Numbered from the stretch's first letter, positions 41,198-49,816 are shown. The stretch is 64,000 nucleotides of DNA from Runella slithyformis DSM 19594 (GCF_000218895.1 NC_015703.1:3113001-3177000), one strand, 5' to 3'. Notes: generated by a model from the letters alone, not told the origin. Numbers and translations: made by a program.

Positions 41198-41827
41198 TTA
41201 TTTCCCAATGAGAATGTTATACTCTGAGGGGATGGTGACGCCGTGAAAATGATCCGTTAACCCGTACATCAGAACCAACGTCAACACCACGCTAAAAACA
41301 AGAAGGAAAATAGCCTGACTGTTCGGCGATACACCTACAAGAGGGGCTTTCATTTTTTGGCGATGAATGGCCGCGACGTGCCCAAAAAACGAAATGACCG
41401 CCAACCCGTAGTAAGGAATAAAAAACAGGTTGAACGGAAAGGAGTTCAATCCCGCCACGCCGAAGTAAAAGTTGGTGTCAAGGTGCAACACCCCTCGCCC
41501 GATCAGCACGGCGCTCACATGGATGACAAAGAAAATAGCCAGATACAACCCCGTCCACACGTGCAGTTTTTGGAAGGGCGTGACGGCCGTTTTTCGGTGT
41601 ATTCTGAACAGCCGGAGCCCCGAACCTATCTGAACCGCCACGGCTCCCAACAGCAGGGCCTCTATAACACTATTGCGATACCCAAGCCGTAGCGTGTTCA
41701 TGACAGCGATGTGCCGCTCAGCCCCCACAAGGCTGCACAGGTGGTTGAACAGGTGCAACCCAACGAACAGGCTCAGAATCAGACCGGATACATAGTGAAT
41801 TTGCTTGGTTGTCATTTTCGCGGCCAT
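41198..41827 (-). CDS. Integral membrane protein with cytochrome-b-like histidines
   Basis: A 209-residue protein with about five helices. Helix 1 (IHYVSGLILSLFVGLHLFNHL, residues about 10-30), helix 2 (SVIEALLLGAVAVQIGSGLRL), helix 3 (HVWTGLYLAIFFVIHVSAVL), helix 4 near 125-150 with YYGLAVISFFGHVAAIH, and a last one at the end (AIFLLVFSVVLTLVLMYG). His residues inside or at the edge of helices 1, 3 and 4 (H11, H25, H29, then H in KLHVWTG, FVIHVS and FGHVAAIH) could coordinate heme b. Similarity to SdhC-type membrane anchors is only suggestive. It has a triple-hairpin region upstream. Confidence 0.6.
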   Translation of the reverse strand: MAAKMTTKQIHYVSGLILSLFVGLHLFNHLCSLVGAERHIAVMNTLRLGYRNSVIEALLLGAVAVQIGSGLRLFRIHRKTAVTPFQKLHVWTGLYLAIFFVIHVSAVLIGRGVLHLDTNFYFGVAGLNSFPFNLFFIPYYGLAVISFFGHVAAIHRQKMKAPLVGVSPNSQAIFLLVFSVVLTLVLMYGLTDHFHGVTIPSEYNILIGK

Positions 41828-42140
41828 TTCAGAGGTCTTATTGGCTGTATTAAGTGTTCACAAAAATAATTCAGATTTCTGATAATGCCTTGATGCCTTT
41901 GCGGGTGTTATCACCCGCAAATCAGAGCAGTGGAAAGCAAGGCAGCGGAGGTTGTGGGTGGAATAACACCCACAACGGTATAAAAAATGGCTGAATGGGT
42001 GAAGGTTGGCGGTGAAAAACACCGCCAACGGCAGCAATCAAATAATTGTTGTCAAATGGCAGCTTACCGAAAAAAGAGCCTGCACTAGCCCAAAAGCGCC
42101 CCGTCACAGTATTCTTTTCAGGAAAATAGCCTTAGAAAAG
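41828..42140. other. Divergent intergenic region with three hairpins
   Basis: A 313-base region between two divergent genes. It contains three perfect 10-bp hairpins in a row (41898-41921, 41951-41976, 42005-42029). Apart from these I see no gene. Confidence 0.7.
41898..42029. repeat. Three successive related 10-bp hairpins
   Basis: TTTGCGGGTG/CACCCGCAAA (41898-41921), GTTGTGGGTG/CACCCACAAC (41951-41976) and GTTGGCGGTG/CACCGCCAAC (42005-42029). The arms share the pattern NTTGNNGGTG. Spacings are about 29 bases. Compensating changes in both arms keep pairing, which argues for selected structure or for independent palindrome insertions. Confidence 0.75.
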
Positions 42141-44021
42141 ATGATCAACAAAGCATATCGGTACGGCATAGCATTGATGTTGGGAAGTGGAGTAGGGGTA
42201 GCCCAAACGGGCAGCATCCACGAACCCGTGCGGTACGTGGGCGGCGAAACCGTAGACCCACAAGTACACGAGGGGCGATTGCGCTACGCCGTAGGAGTGG
42301 AGAGCCGCCAAACGCTGCGCGTCAATCGTACGCATCCCGAGCGGGCGGATGGGTTTGGCTGGACCTACAACCACGCCTCCAACCTGTGTTATTGGAACGA
42401 TACCTTCTATCAGCAATACCTCAGCAACCCCGTTGATGAGCACATTGCCCCCGGGCAAACGCTGATCGTGACTTCCAAAGACGGACGGTCGTGGAGCAAA
42501 CCCACGGTGGTGTTTCCGCCCTACGTGGCTCCCAAAGGCGTGAAGATTCCCAAAGGGTCGGATGGCTACATGATGCACCAGCGCATGGGTTTTTATACCG
42601 CCCCCAACGGACGGCTGTTGGTGTTGGCCTTTTACGGTCACACCGAAGAGCCGTTTCGGGAAGGCGGCATCGGGCGGGTGGTGCGCGAAGCCTACAAAGA
42701 CGGCACCTACGGACCCATTTATTTTATCCGTTACAGCAGCCACACCACCGTCGACGGCATGAAGTGGAACGAGAAGAATACGAGCTATCCGTTTTACCAA
42801 ACATCCACGGATAAAGGCTTTGTGGAGGCCTGTACCGCGCTGCTGAGCGATAAACTCATGACGCTGCAATGGCGCGAAGAAGACTTGGGGCTGGACGGCT
42901 TTTACAAAAACAATCTGGACAAATCGCTTGATATTCAGGCCCTATCCTACTACCACCGCAAAGACGGCAAAGTGGTGGCGCTGTGGAAACGCTCCAAAGC
43001 GGCCCTGTCGGACGACGAAGGGATGACCTTTTCTACGCCCGTCAAAGTACCGACGCTGACCATGGCGGGCGGCAAGCAATGGGGGCAGCGCACCGACGAC
43101 GGCCGCTACGCCATCGCGTACAATCCCATCGAAATGGACGAACACCGTTTTCCGCTCACGGTCATCACGAGCGACGACGGGGCCATTTTTGATAATATGC
43201 TGCTCGTACAGGGCGAAGTGCCGCCGCGCCGGTTTTTCGGGCGTTGGAAAGATTTCGGTCCCTGCTACGTGCGCGGCATTGAGGAAGGCAACGGCAATCC
43301 GCCCGGCAATGACCTGTGGCTGTCGTACAGCATGAACAAGGAAGATATCTGGATCAGTCGCGTGCCCACACCCGTGCGCTATGCGGTCAAAGGAAACGTC
43401 AACGATGATTTTGACGGTCTTGCCCTCAACGGCGGCGTGCCCGACTGGAACGTCTACGCCCCGCAGTGGGCTCCCGTTACGGTGGTCAATACCCCCGAAA
43501 GGGCGGGTAAATGTTTGGAATTGTCGGACCGGGACCCGTACGACTACGCCCGCGCGATCCGGGTATTTGAAGAAGGCACCCACATCGAATGCTCACTGAA
43601 AGTACAACCCGCCCAATCCCAAAGCGGCTCGCTCGAAATCGACCTCACCGACCGCTACGGCAACCGCCCCGTGCGCCTGCGGTTTGATGAAAAAGGCAAC
43701 ATCGTTGTCACGGACGGAGGGGTGGAGAAGGTCGTTCAGGCCTACCGGCCGGGACAGTGGTACAGCCTTACGTTTTCCGTCAATGCCACGCTGACGGGGT
43801 ATTTTGACCTGAGCATCAACGGCAAAAAGGTATTGGAAAAGGCGGCCTTGGCCGAAGCCGTGAAATCGGTGGAACGCCTGTCGCTGCGTACGGGGCCGTA
43901 CCGCAATCTGCCCAACCGTAAATCGCCCAATGAAGACCCGCACCCGCCGCTCGCCGGGGCCGATGAACCCGTAACCCGCGCGGTTTTTTTCGTAGATGAT
44001 GTCATGATAAAACGTTTGTAG
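42141..44021 (+). CDS. BNR/sialidase-like propeller protein with C-terminal lectin-like domain
   Basis: A 626-residue secreted protein. The start is set at ATG 42141 (MINKAYRYGIALMLGSGVGV, signal peptide, cleavage after AQ); an earlier frame ATG at 42006 is inside the hairpin region. The first ~420 residues form a six-bladed propeller with BNR-like asp-box-type text (TSKDGRSWSKPTVVFPP near 110, DDEGMTFSTPVKVPTL near 295, WISRVPTPVRYAVKG near 405). The remaining 200 residues resemble a jelly-roll (AGKCLELSDRDPYDYARAIR, GSLEIDLTDRYGNRPVRLRF). No catalytic Tyr/Glu pair can be picked by eye. A hydrolase or binder of a surface or host glycan is inference. It is followed by an oxidoreductase of the Gfo/Idh/MocA family. 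The stop lies in a palindromic repeat. Confidence 0.8.
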   Translation: MINKAYRYGIALMLGSGVGVAQTGSIHEPVRYVGGETVDPQVHEGRLRYAVGVESRQTLRVNRTHPERADGFGWTYNHASNLCYWNDTFYQQYLSNPVDEHIAPGQTLIVTSKDGRSWSKPTVVFPPYVAPKGVKIPKGSDGYMMHQRMGFYTAPNGRLLVLAFYGHTEEPFREGGIGRVVREAYKDGTYGPIYFIRYSSHTTVDGMKWNEKNTSYPFYQTSTDKGFVEACTALLSDKLMTLQWREEDLGLDGFYKNNLDKSLDIQALSYYHRKDGKVVALWKRSKAALSDDEGMTFSTPVKVPTLTMAGGKQWGQRTDDGRYAIAYNPIEMDEHRFPLTVITSDDGAIFDNMLLVQGEVPPRRFFGRWKDFGPCYVRGIEEGNGNPPGNDLWLSYSMNKEDIWISRVPTPVRYAVKGNVNDDFDGLALNGGVPDWNVYAPQWAPVTVVNTPERAGKCLELSDRDPYDYARAIRVFEEGTHIECSLKVQPAQSQSGSLEIDLTDRYGNRPVRLRFDEKGNIVVTDGGVEKVVQAYRPGQWYSLTFSVNATLTGYFDLSINGKKVLEKAALAEAVKSVERLSLRTGPYRNLPNRKSPNEDPHPPLAGADEPVTRAVFFVDDVMIKRL

Positions 44022-44090
44022 GGGCAGGCTTCACGTCTGCCCATCTTTTGACGTCTGCCCTTCGCTTACGTCTGTCTGAAAACGGCGAAA
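44019..44090. repeat. Palindromic repeat at the propeller gene stop codon
   Basis: TAGGGGCAGGC begins at the stop codon (44019-44021). GGGCAG (44023-44028) pairs with CTGCCC (44037-44042) and repeated CTGCCC follows. The same opening occurs at 27434 at the ABC exporter stop. Confidence 0.6.
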
Positions 44091-44254
44091 CATCACGCTG
44101 CCCGCAAACAGTACTCCATTTACCGCAACTGCCGAATACAAAGGTCGTTTTCGGCGCAACATAATTTTTCGGCCCCCGGACGGTACGATTGTCTTGTTTC
44201 TCAGTAGTATAGCATTAATGCACTGTTCCTAAACCTCAAAATAGATTCGTTATC

Positions 44255-45703
44255 ATGGAAGAAAAAAAAATCAAACTTGATGCCAACAGTCGTCGCGACT
44301 TTATCAAAGCGTCTTCGGTGGCGGCCACGTCTTTTTTTATTGTACCGCGCCATGTCTTGGGCAAAGGATTCATTGCGCCGAGTGATAAGCTCAACATTGC
44401 CGGCATCGGCGCGGGCGGCAAAGGCAGAAGCGATCTGGCGTCGTTTGCCGCCAGTCCGTATGTGAATATCGTGGCGCTTTGCGACGTCGACGACCGTCAG
44501 GCGGTGGAGTCGCGCACCAAATTTCCGAAAGCCGTTTATTACAAAGATTTTCGGGAAATGTTGGCCAAAGAAAACAAAAACATCGACGCCTGCTCCATTT
44601 CCACGCCCGATAATACCCACGCCGTTGCCACATTGGCCGCGATGCAGTTGGGAAAACACGTGTACACCCAAAAACCCCTTACCCACGATATTTACGAAGC
44701 GCGGATCTTGGGACAGGCAGCCAAAAAATACAAGGTCGTGACCCAAATGGGCAACCAGGGCGGCTCGGGCAACGGCGTGCGCCGCATGAAAGAAATTTAT
44801 GATTCGGGTATTATCGGTGATGTACACAAAGTATTGGCGTGGACCAATCGTCCCGTGTGGCCGCAGGCGTTGCCTACCGATAAAACATTCGAGATTCCGA
44901 AAGAATTGGATTATGATCTGTGGCTCGGCCCCGCCAAAAAAGTGCCTTACAATGAGGCGTATCTGCCGTGGAACTGGCGCGGGTGGTGGCCCTACGGCAC
45001 GGGAGCCCTCGGTGATATGGCCTGCCACATCATGGACCCGGTCTACCGTATTTTGCCGATTGATTACCCTATCTCCGTAGAATGCAGCGTGGCCGGTACC
45101 TGGACCTTTACGCTCCGTCCGCAGGACGATAACCCCGATTGGACGCCATTCTCGTCGTCGATTCACCTGGACTATCCGCGCAAGGATGGCAAAGGAAACA
45201 TCAAGGTAAGCTGGTACGACGGCGGTATTTTGCCTGAACTGCCCGAAGAACTGCTGCCCGGCGAAAGCTTTGGCAACTCCGACGGCGGCGTGCTGTTTAT
45301 TGGCTCCAAAGGAAAGCTGATGGCCGATTGCTACGGTGCCAAGCCACGTTTGCTGCCGCTCAAAGCCAACGAGACGCTCAACATTCCCGAGACCATCGCG
45401 CGAGTGCCCAACGAAGACCATTATTTGCAGTGGGTCAATGCCTGTATTGCCGGCTATGGCAAGGGCGTTACGAGTTCGCCGTTTGAATATGCGGCACCGT
45501 TTACCGAAAGCATTTTGATCGGTAACCTGGCCCTGCGCAGCTGGATGCTCCGCGACAACCCGACCGCCAAACGTTCGGTAGATCGTTACAACGGCCGTAA
45601 GAAGCTCTTCTACGACGCACCGAACATGAAGATCACCAACTACGAGCCCGCCAATCAGTTCGTGAAGCGAGAGTACCGCGAAGGCTGGAGCCTGAACCTG
45701 TAA
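44255..45703 (+). CDS. Gfo/Idh/MocA-type oxidoreductase, Tat-exported
   Basis: A 482-residue NAD(P)-dependent oxidoreductase. An N-terminal twin-arginine signal (SRRDFIKASSVAATSFFIVP) directs it out through Tat. The Rossmann fold is seen in LNIAGIGAGGKGRSDLASFA (about 47-66) and VNIVALCDVDDRQ. The usual EKP motif is QKPLTHDIYEARILGQ (about 138-153), with Gln in place of Glu, a departure that may change catalysis. The C-terminal sheet domain is normal. It may modify a sugar freed by the propeller protein next door (254 bp upstream). The terminator lies past the gene. Confidence 0.88.
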   Translation: MEEKKIKLDANSRRDFIKASSVAATSFFIVPRHVLGKGFIAPSDKLNIAGIGAGGKGRSDLASFAASPYVNIVALCDVDDRQAVESRTKFPKAVYYKDFREMLAKENKNIDACSISTPDNTHAVATLAAMQLGKHVYTQKPLTHDIYEARILGQAAKKYKVVTQMGNQGGSGNGVRRMKEIYDSGIIGDVHKVLAWTNRPVWPQALPTDKTFEIPKELDYDLWLGPAKKVPYNEAYLPWNWRGWWPYGTGALGDMACHIMDPVYRILPIDYPISVECSVAGTWTFTLRPQDDNPDWTPFSSSIHLDYPRKDGKGNIKVSWYDGGILPELPEELLPGESFGNSDGGVLFIGSKGKLMADCYGAKPRLLPLKANETLNIPETIARVPNEDHYLQWVNACIAGYGKGVTSSPFEYAAPFTESILIGNLALRSWMLRDNPTAKRSVDRYNGRKKLFYDAPNMKITNYEPANQFVKREYREGWSLNL

Positions 45704-45727
45704 TTCAAAAAGTAGCTTATTCCGTTA

Positions 45728-45762
45728 AACAGCCCGGTGCGATTTTCGCACCGGGCTGTTTA
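45728..45762 (+). terminator. Terminator of the oxidoreductase gene
   Basis: AAACAGCCCGGTGCG (45728-45742) pairs with CGCACCGGGCTGTTT (45748-45762), 15 perfect pairs, loop ATTTT. It stands 24 bases past the stop. Only a short T tract follows. Confidence 0.85.
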
Positions 45763-45867
45763 TGTTCAGCGTTAGTCAATGAGTATATAAAAAATAATGG
45801 GTGCTGTTTTTTAAATCGGTAATTTCGCATTAGACATCCCCATTGCACTGACTATTGCTATCCCCTC

Positions 45868-46631
45868 ATGAATTCCGACCATCCGGTAAAAAAAGTTCTA
45901 TTTTCTCTCAAACTCTTAATGGGGCTGCTGATTGCGGCAGTAGGCCTGCTCGTTGTGTTTGTTTGCCTTTCCCTGTTTGGATTGCCTGAGGTTGAGCCCG
46001 ATGCGCTATTAGTCCCCAAAAAGGGGTATGTAGCTCCGGACTCCAATTTTGTCGGTTTATGGGCTGCTCCGGCCGATTGGCGAATGGCACAGCTTGACCC
46101 CGAAGACCGAAAAACCATCAATTACGGCAAAGAACTCATCAGCCACACGGCCGAATATTTAGGGCCAAAAGGGAACGTTAGGCGCATCTCCAACGGGATG
46201 AATTGCCAAAACTGCCATTTGCAGAGCGGAACGCAGCCCTGGCGGAATAACTATTTTGCCGTTTAGGCTACTTACCCAAAATTCAGAGAACGCTCCGGAA
46301 CGGTAGAAGATCAGGTAAAACGAGTCAACTCTCCCATTTTGCCGGCTATGTAAAATACAAGATGCCTTTTGGCGTAATCTACCAAAACCCGCAACTCACC
46401 GATGAAGAGGCGTGGGACGTGGCCGCGTTTGTTAATTCCATGCCTCGCCCGACCAAAGACATCCGCAAGGATTGGCCTAATATCGGCGGCAAACCTTTTG
46501 ACCACCCTTTTGGCCCTTATGCCGATCCATTCTCTGAAAAGCAACATAAATACGGCCCTTACAAGCCCCTTAAGGACTGGATAGAAAAGCACAAAGACGT
46601 AAAAAAGACTAAACAGCCTTCATTGGCTTAA
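45868..46631 (+). pseudogene. Broken c-type cytochrome (TsdA/SoxX-like), stop codon plus internal deletion
   Basis: The first frame (45868-46266) has a membrane anchor (KLLMGLLIAAVGLLVVFVCL) and a heme motif GMNCQNCHLQSGTQPWRNNY, then ends at TAG 46264-46266 in the sequence NYFAV. Read through, it continues ATYPKFRERSGTVEDQVKRVN and then jumps to SHFAGYVKYKMPFGVIYQNP in another frame (46320-46361 on), ending 46631 with text PFGPYADPFSEKQHKYGP. Intact relatives have about 130 more residues here, including the second heme motif. The result is an in-frame stop and a deletion of the second heme domain. It is tail-to-tail with the ArsR gene. Confidence 0.8.
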
Positions 46632-46648
46632 ATTGTGTTTTAACAGCC

Positions 46649-46987
46649 TCAACCATCAACAGCCGTTCCTTCTTTCTTTTGTTGGATCGTTGCCAATACA
46701 TCGTCAAGCTGATTGAAGCGGTTTTCCCATATCTTTCGATATTGGTCCAGCCATTTGTCAATTTCTTTCATTTTCTCAATTTCAAGCGAATAGTAGATCT
46801 CCCTGCCCTGATTTTCCTGTTTTACCAGCTCGCACTCTGTGAGAATGCGTAAATGTTTTGACACTGCCTGCCGTGTCGTGTTGAAGTTCTCGGCAATAGC
46901 GTTGGGTGTCATTGCCTGCAATGCGATCAGGGCAATAATAGCCCGCCTTGTCGGGTCGGCAATTGCCTGAAAGACGTCTCGTCTCAT
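46649..46987 (-). CDS. ArsR-family winged-helix regulator
   Basis: A 112-residue regulator. The core is [44 protein letters not shown] (the recognition helix), then [22 protein letters not shown]. It has no metal-binding Cys motif, so it belongs with the non-metal group often paired with AHSA1 (SRPBCC) genes. No such neighbour is visible; the gene next to it is the broken cytochrome, convergent. C-terminal 30 residues are a helix ([20 protein letters not shown]). Confidence 0.83.
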   Translation of the reverse strand: MRRDVFQAIADPTRRAIIALIALQAMTPNAIAENFNTTRQAVSKHLRILTECELVKQENQGREIYYSLEIEKMKEIDKWLDQYRKIWENRFNQLDDVLATIQQKKEGTAVDG

Positions 46988-47170
46988 GTTGTTGTTTTAA
47001 ATTAGGAAACCAATAGGTTGCAAATTTATAGGCATCTATTCAGCTTCACAATGTTTAATGCAGTTTTTTTAAAGGATATAAGAAAATACGTATTTGGGGG
47101 CGGTTAAGCAGGGAGCGCATACGTCTGCGGTGAGGACACCATCGGGGTAAAAAGCGGTCCGCCGGCGATT

Positions 47171-47512
47171 TTATCGTTCTCCAGTCAAAACTTTTTTCAG
47201 GTCGCCTTTTTCTTTTGCCAAAAGAAAAAGAATATAGGGGGCAAACAGGAGAATGCCGATGACCATTGCCATACTTCCTACTGCGATTGATCCCGCAGAA
47301 AACTGATTTCTCCACATGATCCACAGGCCTGATAAGGTCAGATAACAACTGAAATCCAGGTTGAACTGTCCGTTCCAGTCGAGGGATTGCAGGTTTGCAA
47401 TGAATATCGCAAACAGGTTTATCCCTTCGTGTTGAAAGGCCAAAAAAGAGTAAATCAGTACTGAGATTGTTTGAAAGATCAACAATGCTTTAACTACATT
47501 CAGCTTTTTCAT
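47171..47512 (-). CDS. Small four-helix membrane protein
   Basis: A 113-residue membrane protein. The start is set at ATG 47512 (MKKLNVVKALLIFQTISVLI). Hydrophobic segments lie at about 9-27, 36-50, 55-75 and 80-105 (GSIAVGSMAMVIGILLFAPYILFLLA). It ends DLKKVLTGER. No function is recognised. It is directly downstream (7 bp) of another membrane protein gene and near a TetR regulator, so the three probably form an operon. Confidence 0.65.
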   Translation of the reverse strand: MKKLNVVKALLIFQTISVLIYSFLAFQHEGINLFAIFIANLQSLDWNGQFNLDFSCYLTLSGLWIMWRNQFSAGSIAVGSMAMVIGILLFAPYILFLLAKEKGDLKKVLTGER

Positions 47513-47519
47513 AATAGGA

Positions 47520-47942
47520 TCAATGGGTTTTGGCGGGCTTCCACAGTGGTCCGACCGCGAGTAAAAATACGAGGAGATTGATAAAGGCATTGGAGGGGTT
47601 GCCTGAGAGAACGGAGCCGGCACTGTCGAGGAAAAACCAGGCCAAAATTCCCGCCAAGACGGATTTTCTCACTTCTTCGGGGGCTTTGTCATACGCCCAT
47701 TTTTGCAGAAACCATATACATACTCCCCAACCGAACAGGAAACCGCCGGTCAGCGCCGATAAAAAACGGGTGGTAGGGGCTTCGTAGTTTTGCACGCCGT
47801 CTATGGGCAGGCTCAACAGGTCAAGGGTCCACCTTGCCGGCTCGGAGGTGGGCAACATGGTGCCAAAAAAGAAAACAGGGCCGAAAGAACCCACCACAAA
47901 GGCGGTGATTTTCAGGTAGGATTTATGAAATTGCTGCGTCAT
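47520..47942 (-). CDS. Small membrane protein
   Basis: A 140-residue membrane protein: hydrophobic stretches at about 9-27 (LKITAFVVGSFGPVFFFGTM), 60-80 (LSALTGGFLFGWGVCIWFL), 92-110 and 118-133 (NAFINLLVFLLAVGPLW). No domain is recognised. It begins 63 bases after the TetR gene and ends 7 bases before the next membrane protein, so all three genes are likely co-transcribed. Possibly the target of the TetR regulator. Confidence 0.68.
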   Translation of the reverse strand: MTQQFHKSYLKITAFVVGSFGPVFFFGTMLPTSEPARWTLDLLSLPIDGVQNYEAPTTRFLSALTGGFLFGWGVCIWFLQKWAYDKAPEEVRKSVLAGILAWFFLDSAGSVLSGNPSNAFINLLVFLLAVGPLWKPAKTH

Positions 47943-48005
47943 TACTGCTTTTTTTACAAAGGTAGTGACGCCGTTTTTCCTATGTTAGACGGCAGCGTAC
48001 AATGC

Positions 48006-48539
48006 TCACACAAAGTTTCGGGCTATCTTTTGCAGATTTTCAAAATACTGTTTGAGCCAATCGAAATGCAGGTTTTTAGGGTTGATCTGAAGAAAGAAGT
48101 TTTCCAGTGCCAGTTCAAAAAGCCCTTCCAGTTGTTTTTGAGAAAGGGTTAGGTTAAGGTCTTTGGCCCAGAGCTTCACAAACTCGTTCCCAATGATTTG
48201 GTTGGACTTCAGAAGGGTATTTTTGTAACTTTCGTTCTGTTGGTTAAAGCGGAGTTGCCTATTGAAAAGCAAGTCTGTTTTGTGTTCGACCAGAATGTGG
48301 ATCAGTTCGGGATGGATCGTATTCGCGGCTTTTTCCTTTGCGGCCATAATCGCAGACTGCTTTAAATGGTAAGAGAGCAACTGTTCCATAAACAGCTCAA
48401 GGTCTGCAAAATGGTGATAGAACGAAGATTTGCTGATGCCGATCTTCCTGGCGATCACCTCAATTTTCAATCCGTTCTCCCCTGAAACGGCAAAGATTTC
48501 GTAGCCGATCTTTATCCAATGTTCTTTTGCGTCGGTCAT
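48006..48539 (-). CDS. TetR-family regulator
   Basis: A 177-residue repressor with an N-terminal HTH: ENGLKIEVIARKIGISKSSFYHHFADLELFMEQL (residues about 18-55). The rest is a helical ligand-binding domain (HKTDLLFNRQLRFNQQNESY). It heads a likely operon with two small membrane proteins, so it may control them by a local operator. The effector is unknown. Confidence 0.85.
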   Translation of the reverse strand: MTDAKEHWIKIGYEIFAVSGENGLKIEVIARKIGISKSSFYHHFADLELFMEQLLSYHLKQSAIMAAKEKAANTIHPELIHILVEHKTDLLFNRQLRFNQQNESYKNTLLKSNQIIGNEFVKLWAKDLNLTLSQKQLEGLFELALENFFLQINPKNLHFDWLKQYFENLQKIARNFV

Positions 48540-48823
48540 AGGGTTGCCTTAGTCAATTTAAGTGATAACGGTTCAAGGAATACAGAAAGGCGAGAGTGCT
48601 CAACGGGGTTGCCCGGGCGTTGATCTTTCAACACTTCGGTGTCAAAGTGCGTGCACGGCGTTTCAACGGTTTTCCTATCTCCCGCCCATTCGGGCAGTGT
48701 CGGCAGGTCTTTCATGGCTTTTTCGTTTTCAGAGGGTTTTGATTGGCAGACTGTGATCGCTTAAATATGCCAAAGTTTTGCGTCTTGCAGTACATTAAGA
48801 GGGTTGTTGTCATTGCGAGTGTT
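48540..48823. other. Spacer between TetR and XRE genes
   Basis: 284 bases with no convincing gene. A short plus-strand frame (48562-48756) has no start context and no recognisable domain. The sequence is GC-richer than its neighbours near 48590-48720, and may hold an old insertion. Confidence 0.4.
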
Positions 48824-49039
48824 TTAATCTGTTGGACTTTCTTTGTATTCCAGAATGTCACCGGGCTGGCAGTCCAATGCTTTACAAATAGCTTCCAGGG
48901 TGGTAAATCTGATGGCTTTTGCTTTTCCCGTTTTTAAAATAGAAAGGTTGGACAACGTTAAATCAACTTTTTCTGACAGCTCATTAAGTGACATTTTACG
49001 CTTTGCCATCATTACATCTAAATTTACAATGATTGACAT
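48824..49039 (-). CDS. XRE-family mini-regulator
   Basis: A 71-residue helix-turn-helix protein (MMAKRKMSLNELSEKVDLTL, then NLSILKTGKAKAIRFTTLEAICKALDCQPGDILEY). It has the compact Cro/C1 fold, with no extra domain. It begins 3 bases after the stop of the membrane protein gene (DUF2975) upstream on the same strand, so the two genes form an operon. This pairing (DUF2975 membrane protein with small XRE) is common in Bacteroidota and Firmicutes. Role unknown. Confidence 0.85.
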   Translation of the reverse strand: MSIIVNLDVMMAKRKMSLNELSEKVDLTLSNLSILKTGKAKAIRFTTLEAICKALDCQPGDILEYKESPTD

Positions 49040-49042
49040 GGT

Positions 49043-49579
49043 TTAAACGGTTAGATCGTTTTCGTTTTGGATTTCAACACCTTTTGAAAAAATAGTCGCA
49101 ATGACATAGATAACAGCCGCCATAAGTATATATGCCTGACTGTCTGCCCAAAACGGATTTAGGGGGGCGATTTCATATTCGCGATGCAGTAAGTTTTTAG
49201 CTGTTTGGCGAGCTAAGTAACTTATGATTCCAATGGATAATGTGTAATAACTGATTTTTGTGATCCGGTTGGCAACATAGCTGTTGAAGGGTTTGGCTAA
49301 ATCAAGTTTGCTGATGAGCAAAATGACTTCATAGAACAGGTATGCTTTCAACATCGAGATGATCAGGATAAAGCTATACATGCTGAAAAACGCCCATTTG
49401 CTGCGACTATACATTTGGCTTAAGTCCAACTTCTGATACAGGTTTTGGACAAATTCAGGCTTGTAGAGGCTGAAAATAAAATTGACTGTCAAACCTCCGG
49501 CTTCAATGCACAAGCCAACGAAGATGACCCAGGCAACAATGTGCAGGCCCTTAAATACGATGTTGTTTCTTTGTAACAT
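49043..49579 (-). CDS. DUF2975 membrane protein
   Basis: A 178-residue membrane protein with four helices at about 12-34 (LHIVAWVIFVGLCIEAGGLTV), 62-82 (WAFFSMYSFILIISMLKAYL), 110-128 and 150-170 (AYILMAAVIYVIATIFSKGVEI). DUF2975 family text is visible in the first and last helices. It is co-transcribed with the small XRE gene, 3 bp downstream. Function unknown; cell-density or stress response is a guess in other species. Confidence 0.85.
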   Translation of the reverse strand: MLQRNNIVFKGLHIVAWVIFVGLCIEAGGLTVNFIFSLYKPEFVQNLYQKLDLSQMYSRSKWAFFSMYSFILIISMLKAYLFYEVILLISKLDLAKPFNSYVANRITKISYYTLSIGIISYLARQTAKNLLHREYEIAPLNPFWADSQAYILMAAVIYVIATIFSKGVEIQNENDLTV

Positions 49580-49816
49580 AAGTGTTAGTAGTTAAAGTTA
49601 TGTCGCAAAGGTATTTGATATTTATTGAAAAACAATAAATATGTATTTTTTATCAAAAATTATTTGTTGTTAAAGCTGGCTCTCTTTCCGGCCTTTCCGG
49701 GTGTTTCCCACCTGCGGAACCTGGCAGTAGGCAACTACCTTGCGGTGAGGACAACGGCGAGGGTGAAAGTTGAAATGTAGGCAATCATTGTTATTTTTGA
49801 TAAAAAAAGGAATGCG
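49580..49816. other. Spacer upstream of DUF2975 and the 85-residue protein
   Basis: AT-rich stretch near 49610-49670 with several TTATTG-like boxes; promoters for both divergent genes may lie here. I see no gene in it. Confidence 0.4.

Noticed and set aside
42132..43583. Antisense frames across the propeller gene
   Set aside because: They are mirrored codons of a real gene with signal peptide and domain matches; no independent evidence.
48562..48756. 64-codon frame between TetR and XRE
   Set aside because: No recognisable domain, poor start context, unusual composition.
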